A stretch of 64,000 bases of DNA from JAFGUF01 sp040883315 (GTDB taxonomy: Bacteria > Bacillota > Clostridia > Christensenellales > UMGS416), in the NCBI GenBank assembly GCA_040883315.1, contig JBFLKU010000006.1:1-64000 (forward strand), written 5' to 3'. The position numbers and the translations under genes were made by a program. Shown in pieces: positions 43,589 to 52,781 of this stretch (positions within the stretch are counted from its first letter, which is position 1; each line of letters begins with the position of its first letter). The notes below the pieces were generated by a model. That model made no database searches, was not told the origin of the DNA, and saw nothing but the letters and a program-made list of their open reading frames with translations.

Positions 43589-44833
43589 GTGAGCCTATTA
43601 AAAACTCCGGGTCTTTATAAAGACGGTATTAAAAAAATGGACTGGGCACTAAACTATATGCCCGTTACTAGAAGCATACTGGAAGATTATAAAAAAACAA
43701 TGCCGCTCTCTGGGCTCAAGGTAGTGACGGCTATGCGTGTGGACGCAAAAATGGGCAACTTTGCAAGAGTGCTGAAGGCTGCAGGCGCACAGGTATATGT
43801 GGCTAGTTCGTCTCCGCAGGCAGTGGAGGATGACGTAGTAGCAGGTCTTTATAATGAAGGAATAAACGTATTCGCACAGAGCAACGTGAGCCAGGAAATA
43901 TATAAAAGACAGCTTATAGCAGCTGTTGACTGCAACCCAAACATTATGATAGACACAAGCGGAGACCTGATGACATTGCTGCACAATGAGTGCAAAGTGA
44001 ACAGCAAAGAGATAATAGGCGGCTGCGAAGAGACCACCACGGGAATACGCCGTGCAAAGGCCAGAGCACAGGCAGGCAAGCTGGATTATCCTATAATTGC
44101 AACAAGCAATGCGAAATGCCAAGCCCTATTTGACGATAGATACGGAACAGGGCAGAGCGTTTGGAGCTCTATTATGAGTGCGACAAACCTGATGCTGGCC
44201 GGCAAAAATGTTGTGGTAGCTGGCTACGGCTGGTGCGGCAGAGGCGTGGCGCTGCGTGCTATGGGACTAGGTGCCAATGTAATAGTATGCGAAGTAGACC
44301 CTGTAAAGGCGCTGGAGGCATCTATGGATGGCTGCACAGTGATGGTGATGGACAGGGCTGCAAAGCTTGGTGACGTATTTGTGACTGTTACAGGCTGCAA
44401 AGATGTAATCACAAAAGAGCATTTTGCTGCCATGAAAGATGGAGCATTGCTGACAAATGCAGGGCACTTTGACGTGGAGCTGAATGTATGCGAGCTCCAG
44501 GAGCTGAGCGTAGACAAAAAAATGATAGGTGACAAGCTGGAAACATACACATTAAAAGACGGCAGAAAGCTGAATCTTTTAGGCGAGGGACGGCTGGTAA
44601 ACTTGGTAATCAGCGAAGGCGGAGCAGCAGAGGCACTGGATTTGGGCTTTGCTATTCAGGCAAAGTCGGCTGTGTATATTGCGCAAAACTACGAGAAGCT
44701 GAAAAAAATAGTGTATGAAATACCAAAAGAAATAGATTATGACGTGGCAGCAATCAAACTGAATTCAAGGAATATCAGAATAGATGAGCTGACAAAAATG
44801 CAGTCGGATTACCTGAAAAGTTGGGAGGGCTAG
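43589..44833 (+). CDS. ahcY: Adenosylhomocysteinase (SAH or SIH hydrolase)
   Basis: Splits S-adenosylhomocysteine, or possibly S-inosylhomocysteine, into homocysteine and a nucleoside. 414 residues, the shorter prokaryotic/archaeal form. The NAD-binding motif VVVAGYGWCGRGVALRA and VTGCKDVITKEHF are present, with GGCEETTTGIRR and the C-terminal LTKMQSDYL. The start is GTG with GAGGG upstream. The deaminase gene follows by 3 bases; together they form a SAH-recycling operon with the lipoprotein at 46139. No SAM or SAH riboswitch is recognised upstream. Confidence 0.92.
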   Translation: MSLLKTPGLYKDGIKKMDWALNYMPVTRSILEDYKKTMPLSGLKVVTAMRVDAKMGNFARVLKAAGAQVYVASSSPQAVEDDVVAGLYNEGINVFAQSNVSQEIYKRQLIAAVDCNPNIMIDTSGDLMTLLHNECKVNSKEIIGGCEETTTGIRRAKARAQAGKLDYPIIATSNAKCQALFDDRYGTGQSVWSSIMSATNLMLAGKNVVVAGYGWCGRGVALRAMGLGANVIVCEVDPVKALEASMDGCTVMVMDRAAKLGDVFVTVTGCKDVITKEHFAAMKDGALLTNAGHFDVELNVCELQELSVDKKMIGDKLETYTLKDGRKLNLLGEGRLVNLVISEGGAAEALDLGFAIQAKSAVYIAQNYEKLKKIVYEIPKEIDYDVAAIKLNSRNIRIDELTKMQSDYLKSWEG

Positions 44834-44836
44834 TAT

Positions 44837-46138
44837 TTGAAAAGGCTTTTTAAGGGAGCTGTAATAATCACTGCAAACGAGAACTTTGACATAATATATA
44901 ATGGAATGCTGGGTATTAAGGGAAACGAGATAGTGTATGTCGGCGAATACAGCAGTGAGTTTGAAAAGGGATTTGACGCCGATTCTATTATACATGCAAA
45001 TAACAAAGTCCTGATGCCGGGGCTCATTAATATGCACACACACCTTCCAATGACTCTCTTCAGAGGATATGCCAGCGACATGGCACTGGATGAGTGGCTG
45101 AGAGAAAAGATACTGCCTGCAGAAGAAAAAATGAGTGCAGCAGATGTGGAGATAGGCACAAGAATTGCATGTGCAGAGATGATACTTTCCGGTACTACAA
45201 TGTGCCTGGATATGTATATGCATGCAGACAAAATAGCGAATGTTATATATGATATGGGGCTGCGAGGCGCTGTTTCGTATTCGTATAATGATGATTCTGC
45301 AATAGAGAAAGCAATGAGCCTGACAGAGCATTGCAAGACATTGGAGGGCGGCAAGCTGAGGGCTATTGCCTCGCTGAGCTTGGCTTTCGATGGAAATGAT
45401 GACAAGCAGGCTGTAGAAAAATATATAAACGAATGCAGGGAAAACAACAAGAGAATTCATTTCCATGTGGCAGACAACGATGCACAGACAAAAAGGTGCA
45501 AAAAAGCAACAGGCATGTCGCCTATAGAATATATGGAAAGCCTTGGCGTATTCAAAGCAAAAACTATTGCCGTGCATTGCTTGGATATATCAGATAGCGA
45601 TATGGATATTCTGAAAAACAATAATGTTTCAGTGGTGTATTGCCCCACCAGCGATGCAAAGATAGCCAGCGGATTCGCACCTGTTGACAAGATGCTGAAA
45701 AAGGGCATAAATGTGTGCATAGGCACAGACGGCGGAGCCAGCAACAACAATATGGATATGCTGGAAGAGATGCATATAGGCTCGGTTATAGCAAAGGGCA
45801 TCAGCCGAAATCCTGCCGCTATGAATGCGCAGGAAACCATAAAGATGGCAACAATAAACGGCGCGAAAGCACTGGGAATAGATAATATACTTGGCTCATT
45901 GGAAAAGGGCAAAAAAGCAGATATGATTATGTTTAATCATTCCAGTCCGTTTTTCCTTCCCAAAAGCGAGCTGTGCAATAACATAGTGTATTCGGCCTCC
46001 AGAAACGAGCTAGAGATGACTATGGTAGACGGAAAAACATTGATGGAAAGGGGTCAGCTTCTAAATAATAATTATGAACGCCTAGCAGCTGGATTTGAGG
46101 AAGCGGCAGCAAGGCTAACAGACAAAGAAAACGAGTAG
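44837..46138 (+). CDS. Amidohydrolase, SAH/MTA/adenosine deaminase family
   Basis: 433 residues of the MtaD/DadD family, which deaminates the adenine of S-adenosylhomocysteine, methylthioadenosine or 5'-deoxyadenosine to hypoxanthine. Metal motifs are present: PGLINMHTHLPM, the FHVADN His, AVHCLD and IGTDGGASNNNMDM. The start is TTG, 10 bases after GGAGGG. It lies 3 bases after ahcY. Pairing with ahcY suggests either deamination of SAH before hydrolysis or removal of the adenosine product. Confidence 0.9.
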   Translation: MKRLFKGAVIITANENFDIIYNGMLGIKGNEIVYVGEYSSEFEKGFDADSIIHANNKVLMPGLINMHTHLPMTLFRGYASDMALDEWLREKILPAEEKMSAADVEIGTRIACAEMILSGTTMCLDMYMHADKIANVIYDMGLRGAVSYSYNDDSAIEKAMSLTEHCKTLEGGKLRAIASLSLAFDGNDDKQAVEKYINECRENNKRIHFHVADNDAQTKRCKKATGMSPIEYMESLGVFKAKTIAVHCLDISDSDMDILKNNNVSVVYCPTSDAKIASGFAPVDKMLKKGINVCIGTDGGASNNNMDMLEEMHIGSVIAKGISRNPAAMNAQETIKMATINGAKALGIDNILGSLEKGKKADMIMFNHSSPFFLPKSELCNNIVYSASRNELEMTMVDGKTLMERGQLLNNNYERLAAGFEEAAARLTDKENE

Positions 46139-47959
46139 ATGAGGGTATTCAGAAACAAAAACATTATATTTTTTATTATAATCATATTGCTGCTGGCAGG
46201 CTGTACAAATAAAGACAAAATAGATTCAACTGCAACATCAGCACCTGTAGCTACCGATGTGCCTTTTTTAAGCAATGAGATAATTATATCCGGAGGCGAT
46301 GGACTGACCCATCAGAATTTAGCAGATATCCAAATAGAAAATTTAGAGAATGACAAAGTGCGTATGACGCTTTCTTTTATGACGGGCTCCGGAGCTGCCA
46401 TGATAGACCAGCGAGTGAGCAGCGGAGTTCCTAATTATTCTGTCAGCCATGTAGAGGGCGTGGATAGAATGATGATTCAGCTGGATGGCATATCCAACTG
46501 GACATACAAGATATATGATGAAGAGATACAAAACAATTCTATAATACAGGGTGTATTGAAGCAGGAGCCTATCGACGGCAACAGCCTATATCTTTATGTA
46601 TCCACAAAAGATGACTACAGCTACAGAGTGGACACCAATACAAATAAAATAGTGATAACGATGTATCCCCATGAGCAAAGCACAAAATACAACTATTATA
46701 TAAAGTTAAATGCATTTTTAGAGTACCAAAACGGATATTTCAAATCAGAGGATTTTTACCCATGCCTAAGCAGAGATGGGGTGAATGGAGTGCTACTATC
46801 ATATCCATTTGATACGCTGGATGCAGCTAATCTATATCTAGATGAGCACAAGGAAGAGCTGGAAGCGGAAATAGACATACAAGATATTTCTGTTGTCTAC
46901 CTTGCAAACAATGAGCTTCCTGAGTATAGCTATGAAAACCAGCTAGAGCAGATAATAAACAAGCCGATAGGATACAGAAGCGACGAATCGATTGTGGGGC
47001 TTCCACTGATAACAGATGGCAGATTCTTGACATGGGGAAAGACAAAGGACGACTTTGTATATGCTAGAGCGTACACATTGCTTGGCTCTCAGGTGGGGGA
47101 TGTGTATTCCTATGAGGAGATATGGAAAAGACAAAAAGACAGCAGTGCCAGAATGATGGAAACACAGTTTAATTCCGTATTGAATGCGGACTACTCATAT
47201 GATAATAGATTTCTGGCATTTATAGACCAGAATGATGAAACAAGAATGCTGCAAATACTGGACAACCTGACAGGCGACATATACTTGCCGGCTGATGACG
47301 GATTTGGAATAGACACTTCATCTTTTGTATGGTCCAACAATGATAATAGGCTCTTTGCAATAACCGGAGAGCGGGAAAGCAAGCAGCTGCTGTGCTACGA
47401 CATGAGAAATATACTGGATATATCCGTGTATGCGCTGACAGAAGAGGAATACATGGAAAGCAGCCTTTGCCTATTTGATGAGTATATATATTTCCTGAAG
47501 GCAGGTGAAGACAGCCTGACTACAGATATATACAGAGCGGATATTGAAACAGGGCATGCCAGCAAGTTTTTATCCGGGAATTCATTTATGCTTTCGCCCA
47601 AAGGAAACAAAATAGCGGTAAATGACATGCAGCAAAAAAATGCAGAACAATATAGCTTCTATTTGTATGATATGAATACAAAAAACAAGGAAGTCATCCA
47701 AACAGGCAAGATGATAATGGACTACACATGGAGCAGAGACGGCAGCAGAATATACTACACTGTATATAAAAACGCTGGATGGGAAGATGAATATCCGCTG
47801 CAGCTGTATTACTATGATGTAGCCAAAAACAAGAGCTACTATGTGATGGACATGATAACAGGGGCATTATACCCTGCATATGATGAAGATCAAGTGCTAG
47901 TTATGAGCATATTCCAGCTGCAGGACAGGCAGATAACCATAACATATCAAGTGCAGTAG
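46139..47959 (+). CDS. Putative lipoprotein with beta-propeller-like C-terminus
   Basis: 606 residues. The signal peptide ends LLLAGC (Cys22), so the protein is lipid-anchored outside. After a Thr/Ser linker comes a beta-rich domain resembling AMIN (about 45-175). The second half has TolB/propeller-like blades (FVWSNNDNRLFAITGE, SFMLSPKGNKIAV, DYTWSRDGSRIYYTVYK). No enzyme motif is seen. It begins directly after the deaminase stop without its own ribosome site, so it is coupled to the ahcY operon, although its role there is unclear. Confidence 0.75.
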   Translation: MRVFRNKNIIFFIIIILLLAGCTNKDKIDSTATSAPVATDVPFLSNEIIISGGDGLTHQNLADIQIENLENDKVRMTLSFMTGSGAAMIDQRVSSGVPNYSVSHVEGVDRMMIQLDGISNWTYKIYDEEIQNNSIIQGVLKQEPIDGNSLYLYVSTKDDYSYRVDTNTNKIVITMYPHEQSTKYNYYIKLNAFLEYQNGYFKSEDFYPCLSRDGVNGVLLSYPFDTLDAANLYLDEHKEELEAEIDIQDISVVYLANNELPEYSYENQLEQIINKPIGYRSDESIVGLPLITDGRFLTWGKTKDDFVYARAYTLLGSQVGDVYSYEEIWKRQKDSSARMMETQFNSVLNADYSYDNRFLAFIDQNDETRMLQILDNLTGDIYLPADDGFGIDTSSFVWSNNDNRLFAITGERESKQLLCYDMRNILDISVYALTEEEYMESSLCLFDEYIYFLKAGEDSLTTDIYRADIETGHASKFLSGNSFMLSPKGNKIAVNDMQQKNAEQYSFYLYDMNTKNKEVIQTGKMIMDYTWSRDGSRIYYTVYKNAGWEDEYPLQLYYYDVAKNKSYYVMDMITGALYPAYDEDQVLVMSIFQLQDRQITITYQVQ

Positions 47960-47991
47960 CATAAGATAAACATATATGAAAATAATAATTC

Positions 47992-48019
47992 AGCCGCTTA
48001 TCTATTTAAGTGGCTTTTT
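47992..48019 (+). terminator. Terminator of the ahcY operon
   Basis: AGCCGCTTA pairs with TAAGTGGCT (one G-T pair), followed by TTTT. Confidence 0.75.
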
Positions 48020-48051
48020 GATGCATGTATAATCTATAACTCAATAAAAGG

Positions 48052-48081
48052 TTTACAATGCTGCAAAAATATGTGTATAAT
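48052..48081 (+). promoter_or_regulatory. Promoter of comEB
   Basis: TTTACA, 18 bases, TATAAT, 28 bases before the ATG at 48110. Confidence 0.55.
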
Positions 48082-48109
48082 TAGTCAATAAGCTTAGGGG
48101 AGAAACTGC

Positions 48110-48565
48110 ATGAATAAATGGGATAAAAGATTTATGGAAATGGCAGAGCTGATATCCACATGGTCTAGCTGCTATCAGGAAAACAGAAAAATAGGTGCTA
48201 TAATAGTGAAAGATAAACGTATAGTAACCACCGGATACAACGGTGCGCCATCCGGCATAGAGAGCTGCGTGGAGCGAGGAGAATGCCTTCGCAGAAAAAT
48301 GAATGTGCCATCAGGCACAAGGGCGGAGCTGTGCTATGCCATACACGCCGAGCAAAACGCCATACTGCAGGCAGCCAGACTGGGGCTTTCACTGATAGAT
48401 TCCACCCTATACTGCACCCATCAGCCATGCGTGATATGCAGCAAAATGATAGTGAATGCAGGCATAAAGAAGGTGTGGTACAAGCATCCTTATCCCGATG
48501 AGTTTGCCATAAAAATACTAACTGAAGCTAATGTAGAATTAATTCAATACACGGAAGGCGAATAG
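48110..48565 (+). CDS. comEB: dCMP deaminase (ComEB family)
   Basis: Deaminates dCMP to dUMP, feeding dTMP synthesis. 151 residues with the Zn motifs HAEQNAILQAA and PCVICSKMIVNAG, and the extra N-terminal Cys/His set (ESCVERGECLRR) typical of dCMP deaminases. It is often named ComEB from the comE operon of Bacillus, but the protein is a nucleotide enzyme. AGGGGAG precedes the ATG. The HAD phosphatase gene follows by 7 bases. Confidence 0.92.
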   Translation: MNKWDKRFMEMAELISTWSSCYQENRKIGAIIVKDKRIVTTGYNGAPSGIESCVERGECLRRKMNVPSGTRAELCYAIHAEQNAILQAARLGLSLIDSTLYCTHQPCVICSKMIVNAGIKKVWYKHPYPDEFAIKILTEANVELIQYTEGE

Positions 48566-48572
48566 AAAATTA

Positions 48573-49208
48573 ATGAAATATAAACATATAATCTGGGATT
48601 ATAACGGAACGATACTGGATGATACACAGCTGGTTTTGGACATACTGAATAAAATGCTGGAAGAGAAAAGACTGAAGACCTGTACTATGGATGAATATAG
48701 AGAGGTGTTTGATTTTCCTATTATAGACTACTATATAAATGTAGGGTTTGATTTAGAGAAGTATTCATTTGAGGAGCTGGCAGACCAGTTTACCGACATG
48801 TATGAGCAGATGTTTGAAAAGTCGAATCTGCGAAACGGAATAGTGGAGATGATGAAAAAATTCCACGAGGAAGGATTCGAGCAAAGCATACTGACAGCAG
48901 GCAGAGAAAAAAATATTGGAAACGAAATAAAGGCTTTTGGGCTGGATAAATACATAAAGGAAATAACAGGACTAAACAACAATAAAGCTGAGAGCAAGGT
49001 ATTTCTGGCAGAGCAGCATCTGGAAAAGATAAAGGTGAAGCCGGAGGAAATATTATTTATAGGCGACACCACCCACGACTACTTGGTGGCACAGGAGATA
49101 GGCTGCGACTGCGTGCTGCTATCGGGCGGACACCAGAGCATGCGCAGGCTGCAGGCTGTATGCGAAATGGTGGCAGAGAGACCAGAGGACATAGAGAAAT
49201 ATTTATAA
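48573..49208 (+). CDS. HAD-family phosphatase
   Basis: 211 residues. The nucleophile motif IIWDYNGTILDD (DxxGT), SILTAGREKN as motif II and EEILFIGDTTHDYLVAQ as motif IV mark a phosphoglycolate-phosphatase-like HAD hydrolase with a helical cap. Substrate unknown; as a neighbour of comEB it might act on a nucleotide, but that is only inference. GGAAGG lies before the ATG. Confidence 0.85.
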   Translation: MKYKHIIWDYNGTILDDTQLVLDILNKMLEEKRLKTCTMDEYREVFDFPIIDYYINVGFDLEKYSFEELADQFTDMYEQMFEKSNLRNGIVEMMKKFHEEGFEQSILTAGREKNIGNEIKAFGLDKYIKEITGLNNNKAESKVFLAEQHLEKIKVKPEEILFIGDTTHDYLVAQEIGCDCVLLSGGHQSMRRLQAVCEMVAERPEDIEKYL

Positions 49209-49215
49209 GCAAATT

Positions 49216-49246
49216 AAAAGCCCTTACCATTGGTAAGGACTTTTTA
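49216..49246 (+). terminator. Terminator after the HAD gene
   Basis: CCTTACC-ATT-GGTAAGG flanked by AAAAG and CTTTTT. Confidence 0.8.
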
Positions 49247-49266
49247 AAATCTAATTATATAATTTA

Positions 49267-49452
49267 TTATTCGTCAGATTCGTCTACGATGTCTGCAGCT
49301 GGGGCATTTTTCTTTACAGATTCGATGCCGTTTTTGCAGCCAGCTTTTGTTGTGTAGGCTTCACTTGTTGCGATGATTTCGCCGTTGCCTGCTTTTAGGT
49401 TGAAGCGGAATTGACCGCCTTTATCTTTTTTAATAACGAATTTTGCACTCAT
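49267..49452 (-). CDS. DUF1508 (YegP-like) protein
   Basis: 61 residues, one copy of the DUF1508 domain: KFVIKKDKGGQFRFNLKAGN, EIIATSEAYTTKAGCKNGI, SVKKNAPAA. These small proteins are common, often stress-related, and of unknown function. TAGGAGG precedes the ATG, which supports a real gene despite the small size. It is monocistronic. Confidence 0.9.
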   Translation of the reverse strand: MSAKFVIKKDKGGQFRFNLKAGNGEIIATSEAYTTKAGCKNGIESVKKNAPAADIVDESDE

Positions 49453-49572
49453 GTACTTCTTCCTCCTAAAGTAATTTATGAATTTATTATATCACAATAA
49501 AAAAATATGTATAGTGATTTGGTTACATTTATTACCCTAATTATAAGGTTTATACACCTGCATATAAATATA

Positions 49573-49590
49573 GCCGGCAAAATTGCCGGC
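49573..49590 (-). terminator. Hairpin after icd
   Basis: GCCGGCAA-AA-TTGCCGGC, an 8-bp stem 12 bases beyond the icd stop. It has no strong T tract on the minus strand, so it may be an inefficient terminator. Confidence 0.5.
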
Positions 49591-49602
49591 CATATAATAA
49601 AA

Positions 49603-50802
49603 TTAAGCTAATTTCTCTGCAATAGCATCCATAAACTCTTTGGAGTTCACTTTCTTTGTTTCGCCTACTGCCAGTGCCAGCAGGTCGCCTGTCATCACGC
49701 CGCCCTCTATTGTGGCAACTGTTGCCTTCTCCAGCTTTTTGGCAAATTCGCAAAGCTCTGGGATCTCGTCCATTTCGCCCCGCTTGTTCAGAGCACCAGT
49801 CCATGCAAATATTGTGGCTACTGGGTTGGTAGATGTCTCTACGCCTTCCAGATATCTGTAGTAGTGGCGTGTCACTGTGCCGTGTGCAGCTTCATATTCG
49901 TAGTATCCGTCCGGCGATATCAATACAGAGGACATCATTGCAAGGCTGCCGAATGCTGTGGCTACTAGGTCGCTCATCACGTCGCCGTCGTAGTTCATGC
50001 ATGCCCATAGCATGCCGCCGTTGCTTTTTATAATGCGAGCTACTATGTCGTCAATTAGTGTGTAGAAATATTCAATTCCCAGTGCTTCAAATTTCATTTT
50101 GTAGTGCTTGTCATATATCTCTTGGAACACATCCTTGAACTTGTGGTGATATATTTTGGATATGGTGTCCTTTGAGCCAAACCATAAATCCATTTTATGA
50201 TCTAGTGCATACATAAAGCATGCATGTGCAAAGTGGTCTATAGATGATGTATCGTTGTGCATTCCCCTCACTACGCCGCCTGCATTTTGGAATGTGTGTA
50301 TCAGCTGACGCTCCTCCTTGCCGTCTGCTGTGGTGTACACCAGCTCTGCCTTTGTGCCAGCTGGCACTTCCTTTTCTTCGCAGTTGTATATGTCGCCGTA
50401 TGCATGACGAGCCATGACTATCGGTGATGTCCAGCCCGGAACATATGATTTAATGTTTTTGCATAAAATAGGCTCTCTAAATACTGTTCCGCCCAAAATT
50501 CCACGTATTGTGCCGTTGGGGCTTTTCCACATTTTTTTCAGGTTATATTCTTCCACTCTTTGTGCATTTGGTGTGATGGTGGCGCACTTTACACCCACGC
50601 CATATTTTTTGATAGCTTCTGCACACTCCACCGTCACCTTGTCGTCGGTTTTGTCCCTGTTTACCAGACCTAGGTCGTAGTATTCAGTTTTCAAATCCAC
50701 AAAAGGCAGTATCAGCTTTTCCTTTATCTGCTCCCACAGAATGCGGGTCATTTCGTCGCCGTCTATCTCCACAATAGGTGTTTTCATCTGGATTTTGGTC
50801 AT
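49603..50802 (-). CDS. icd: Isocitrate dehydrogenase, NADP-type
   Basis: Oxidatively decarboxylates isocitrate to 2-oxoglutarate, supplying glutamate carbon. It resembles the eukaryotic-type homodimeric NADP enzyme: PIVEIDGDEMTRILW at the start, KSPNGTIRGILGGTVFREPI with the substrate Ser, and GDVMSDLVATAFGSLAMMSS. 399 residues. I start at Met 50802, preceded by GGAGG; the frame extends to 50850. Alone here, with no other TCA-cycle gene in the window. Confidence 0.95.
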   Translation of the reverse strand: MTKIQMKTPIVEIDGDEMTRILWEQIKEKLILPFVDLKTEYYDLGLVNRDKTDDKVTVECAEAIKKYGVGVKCATITPNAQRVEEYNLKKMWKSPNGTIRGILGGTVFREPILCKNIKSYVPGWTSPIVMARHAYGDIYNCEEKEVPAGTKAELVYTTADGKEERQLIHTFQNAGGVVRGMHNDTSSIDHFAHACFMYALDHKMDLWFGSKDTISKIYHHKFKDVFQEIYDKHYKMKFEALGIEYFYTLIDDIVARIIKSNGGMLWACMNYDGDVMSDLVATAFGSLAMMSSVLISPDGYYEYEAAHGTVTRHYYRYLEGVETSTNPVATIFAWTGALNKRGEMDEIPELCEFAKKLEKATVATIEGGVMTGDLLALAVGETKKVNSKEFMDAIAEKLA

Positions 50803-51004
50803 TCGAGTATCCTCCGTATATAAAAATTTTAATTTGTTACAAATATGCATGTGGTTTTATAATATACACCAAGATAGTATACATTAATATTGGCTATATA
50901 TCAAGTGAGTAAAGGTGATGCAGAGAAATACAAATGCCTTTTTGAAATATACACAGATATAGGCAAATGAAGATATTTTAGTATCTCGCAGCATATAATA
51001 TTTC

Positions 51005-51033
51005 TTGATAAAATAGATTTATTTGTATATAAT
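51005..51033 (+). promoter_or_regulatory. Promoter of the DsrE-like gene
   Basis: TTGATA, 17 bases, TATAAT, about 53 bases before the ATG. No gene is visible from 50803 to 51086. Confidence 0.6.
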
Positions 51034-51086
51034 CAAATAGTATATATGTCATAATATAATTTGACAGAATAAAGGGTGATGCGTAT

Positions 51087-51425
51087 ATGAGCACAATAAA
51101 TATACTTTGGACAACGGATTCAGCTGACACAGCAATGCTGTTTATCAATGAGTATGCACTAGGCTCTCTATCATATCAATGGTGGGACAAGGTTCGGGTA
51201 ATTCTCTGGGGCGGCTCCGTGAGACTGATAATGAATAATAATTATATTCAGGTTTACATTATGCAGATGGTGCACAAAGGCGTGGAAGTGATTGCCAGCA
51301 AAAACTGTGCAGACGCAGTGGGGGCAACCGAGCTGCTGGAAAGCCTAGAGGTTCAGGTAATGTATTTTGGAAAAGAGCTTACTGAAATCATCCAAGACAA
51401 AGATCAGGAATTAATCAGCGTATAA
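51087..51425 (+). CDS. DsrE-family protein
   Basis: 112 residues with the DsrE/F-like order: INILWTTDSADTAMLF, then RVILWGGSVRLI, then GVEVIASKNCADAVGATELL. The Cys near residue 74 could be the sulfur-carrying position of the family. Partners of the Dsr or Tus sulfur relay are not nearby, so a role in sulfur transfer is only possible. An AAGGGTG ribosome site precedes the ATG and a strong terminator follows, so it is monocistronic. Confidence 0.75.
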   Translation: MSTINILWTTDSADTAMLFINEYALGSLSYQWWDKVRVILWGGSVRLIMNNNYIQVYIMQMVHKGVEVIASKNCADAVGATELLESLEVQVMYFGKELTEIIQDKDQELISV

Positions 51426-51432
51426 AAATATT

Positions 51433-51465
51433 AATGGCTTCACATTATTGTGGGGCCATTTTTAA
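51433..51465 (+). terminator. Terminator after the DsrE-like gene
   Basis: AATGGCTTCACA pairs with TGTGGGGCCATT (12 bp including two G-T pairs), then TTTT. Confidence 0.8.
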
Positions 51466-51487
51466 CTAAACCAAAGGAGACAAACAT

Positions 51488-52453
51488 ATGAAGTGGGCAA
51501 TAATTGGAACAGGACAGATATCACATCAGTTTGCAACGGATGCAGGTGCTGCAAAAAGCGCAGAGCTGGTGGCAGTATGCTCCAGAGACATAGAGAAGGG
51601 TAAGGCCTTCGCAAAAGAGTTTAATATACCAAAGGTATATTCAGACTATGATGAAATGCTTGCAAATGAAGAGATAGATAATATTTATGCGGGAGTGCCT
51701 CACACAGCACATCAGGAAGTGGTGGAATATTTCCTGAAAAAGAAGAAGAATGTGCTATGCGAAAAGCCGCTGGGCGTGAACAAACGCCAAGCTGAGAGCA
51801 TGATAAAAACAGCCAAGGAAAATGATGTGCTGCTGATGGAAGCGATGTGGACCATGTTTTTCCCTGCAGTTATAAAAGCAAAAGAGCTGATAGACGCCAA
51901 ACACTTCGGAGAGATTAACTCCGCAGCTGGCTTTATAGGCTATGGATCAATGGGCAACCATGACAGATGGAGATACTACAGCCATATGGCAGGCGGAGCA
52001 CTTTTGGATATCGGCGTGTATCCGGTGCACTTTTTCCTGCATATTTTCGGAAAAACGCCTGATGAAACAGTCAGCTTGGCAGATATAAGAGACGGCGTGG
52101 ACATGACAGACAAAGTAGCTTTCAAATTTGGAAATGCAGCCGCCAGCTTTGATGCCAGCATACTAAGCTCCTATGAGTGGAGATATGATATTTACTGTGA
52201 AAGAGGTTCAATCCATTTAAATAGAATAACAGCCCCATATACACTGACGCTGAAGCCATTTGACGGAGAAGAAGAGGTGATAGACTTTGCCTACGAAAGA
52301 GGCGGCATGCAGTATCAGATAGATGCATTTGATGAAGCCAGCAAAAAGGGAATGAAAGAGCTTCCCCCAGTCACACATCAGCGTACGCTGGACGCTCTGG
52401 AGATAATGGATGAGCTGAGAGAAAAATGGGGATTGAAATATCCGATGGAGTAG
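51488..52453 (+). CDS. Gfo/Idh/MocA-family oxidoreductase
   Basis: 321 residues. It starts KWAIIGTGQISHQFA (Rossmann motif), has NVLCEKPLGVNKRQAE and later GGALLDIGVYPVHFFLHIFG. The compact C-terminus and sequence style resemble dihydrodiol or 1,5-anhydrofructose-type dehydrogenases; the substrate cannot be assigned. AAAGGAG precedes the ATG and a terminator follows 22 bases after the stop. Confidence 0.9.
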   Translation: MKWAIIGTGQISHQFATDAGAAKSAELVAVCSRDIEKGKAFAKEFNIPKVYSDYDEMLANEEIDNIYAGVPHTAHQEVVEYFLKKKKNVLCEKPLGVNKRQAESMIKTAKENDVLLMEAMWTMFFPAVIKAKELIDAKHFGEINSAAGFIGYGSMGNHDRWRYYSHMAGGALLDIGVYPVHFFLHIFGKTPDETVSLADIRDGVDMTDKVAFKFGNAAASFDASILSSYEWRYDIYCERGSIHLNRITAPYTLTLKPFDGEEEVIDFAYERGGMQYQIDAFDEASKKGMKELPPVTHQRTLDALEIMDELREKWGLKYPME

Positions 52454-52474
52454 AAAGATTAGGTATAATTTAAA

Positions 52475-52500
52475 AACAGTCAAAAATGACTGTTTTTTTG
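52475..52500 (+). terminator. Terminator after the oxidoreductase
   Basis: AACAGTCA-AAAA-TGACTGTT followed by a T run. Confidence 0.85.
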
Positions 52501-52502
52501 TG

Positions 52503-52531
52503 TTGAAATGTATTTTTATGGTAGGTATAAT
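52503..52531 (+). promoter_or_regulatory. Promoter of the small membrane gene pair
   Basis: TTGAAA, 17 bases, TATAAT, 37 bases before the ATG at 52569. Confidence 0.6.
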
Positions 52532-52568
52532 AGTATAGAATATTACTTAAATTGAACAGGAGAAAATA

Positions 52569-52781
52569 ATGGTATTAATATTGACAGTGTTAGGTATATA
52601 CTTAATTATTTATAAAAAAACAAGATTGGCAGGGCTTTGCATTTTAGGATACTCTATATTTTATGATATTTCGAATATTCTAGTTTTACCAAATGCAATA
52701 ATAACTAGCCTTGAAATCGTAGCTCTAGTTTTTAGTAGTGTTGGTTTATTCTATTTAAGTAGGTATAAAGAAAATGATTAA
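52569..52781 (+). CDS. Small hypothetical membrane protein
   Basis: 70 residues, almost all hydrophobic, with two or three helices (about 2-15, 23-40 and 45-62) and a charged tail YKEND. No family recognised. CAGGAG precedes the ATG, and a good promoter supports expression. It overlaps the next gene by 8 bases. AT-rich compared with the ruv genes that follow. Confidence 0.6.
   Translation: MVLILTVLGIYLIIYKKTRLAGLCILGYSIFYDISNILVLPNAIITSLEIVALVFSSVGLFYLSRYKEND

Noticed and set aside
44765..45577. 270-codon minus-strand frame
   Set aside because: Antisense to the amidohydrolase, whose metal motifs are clear.
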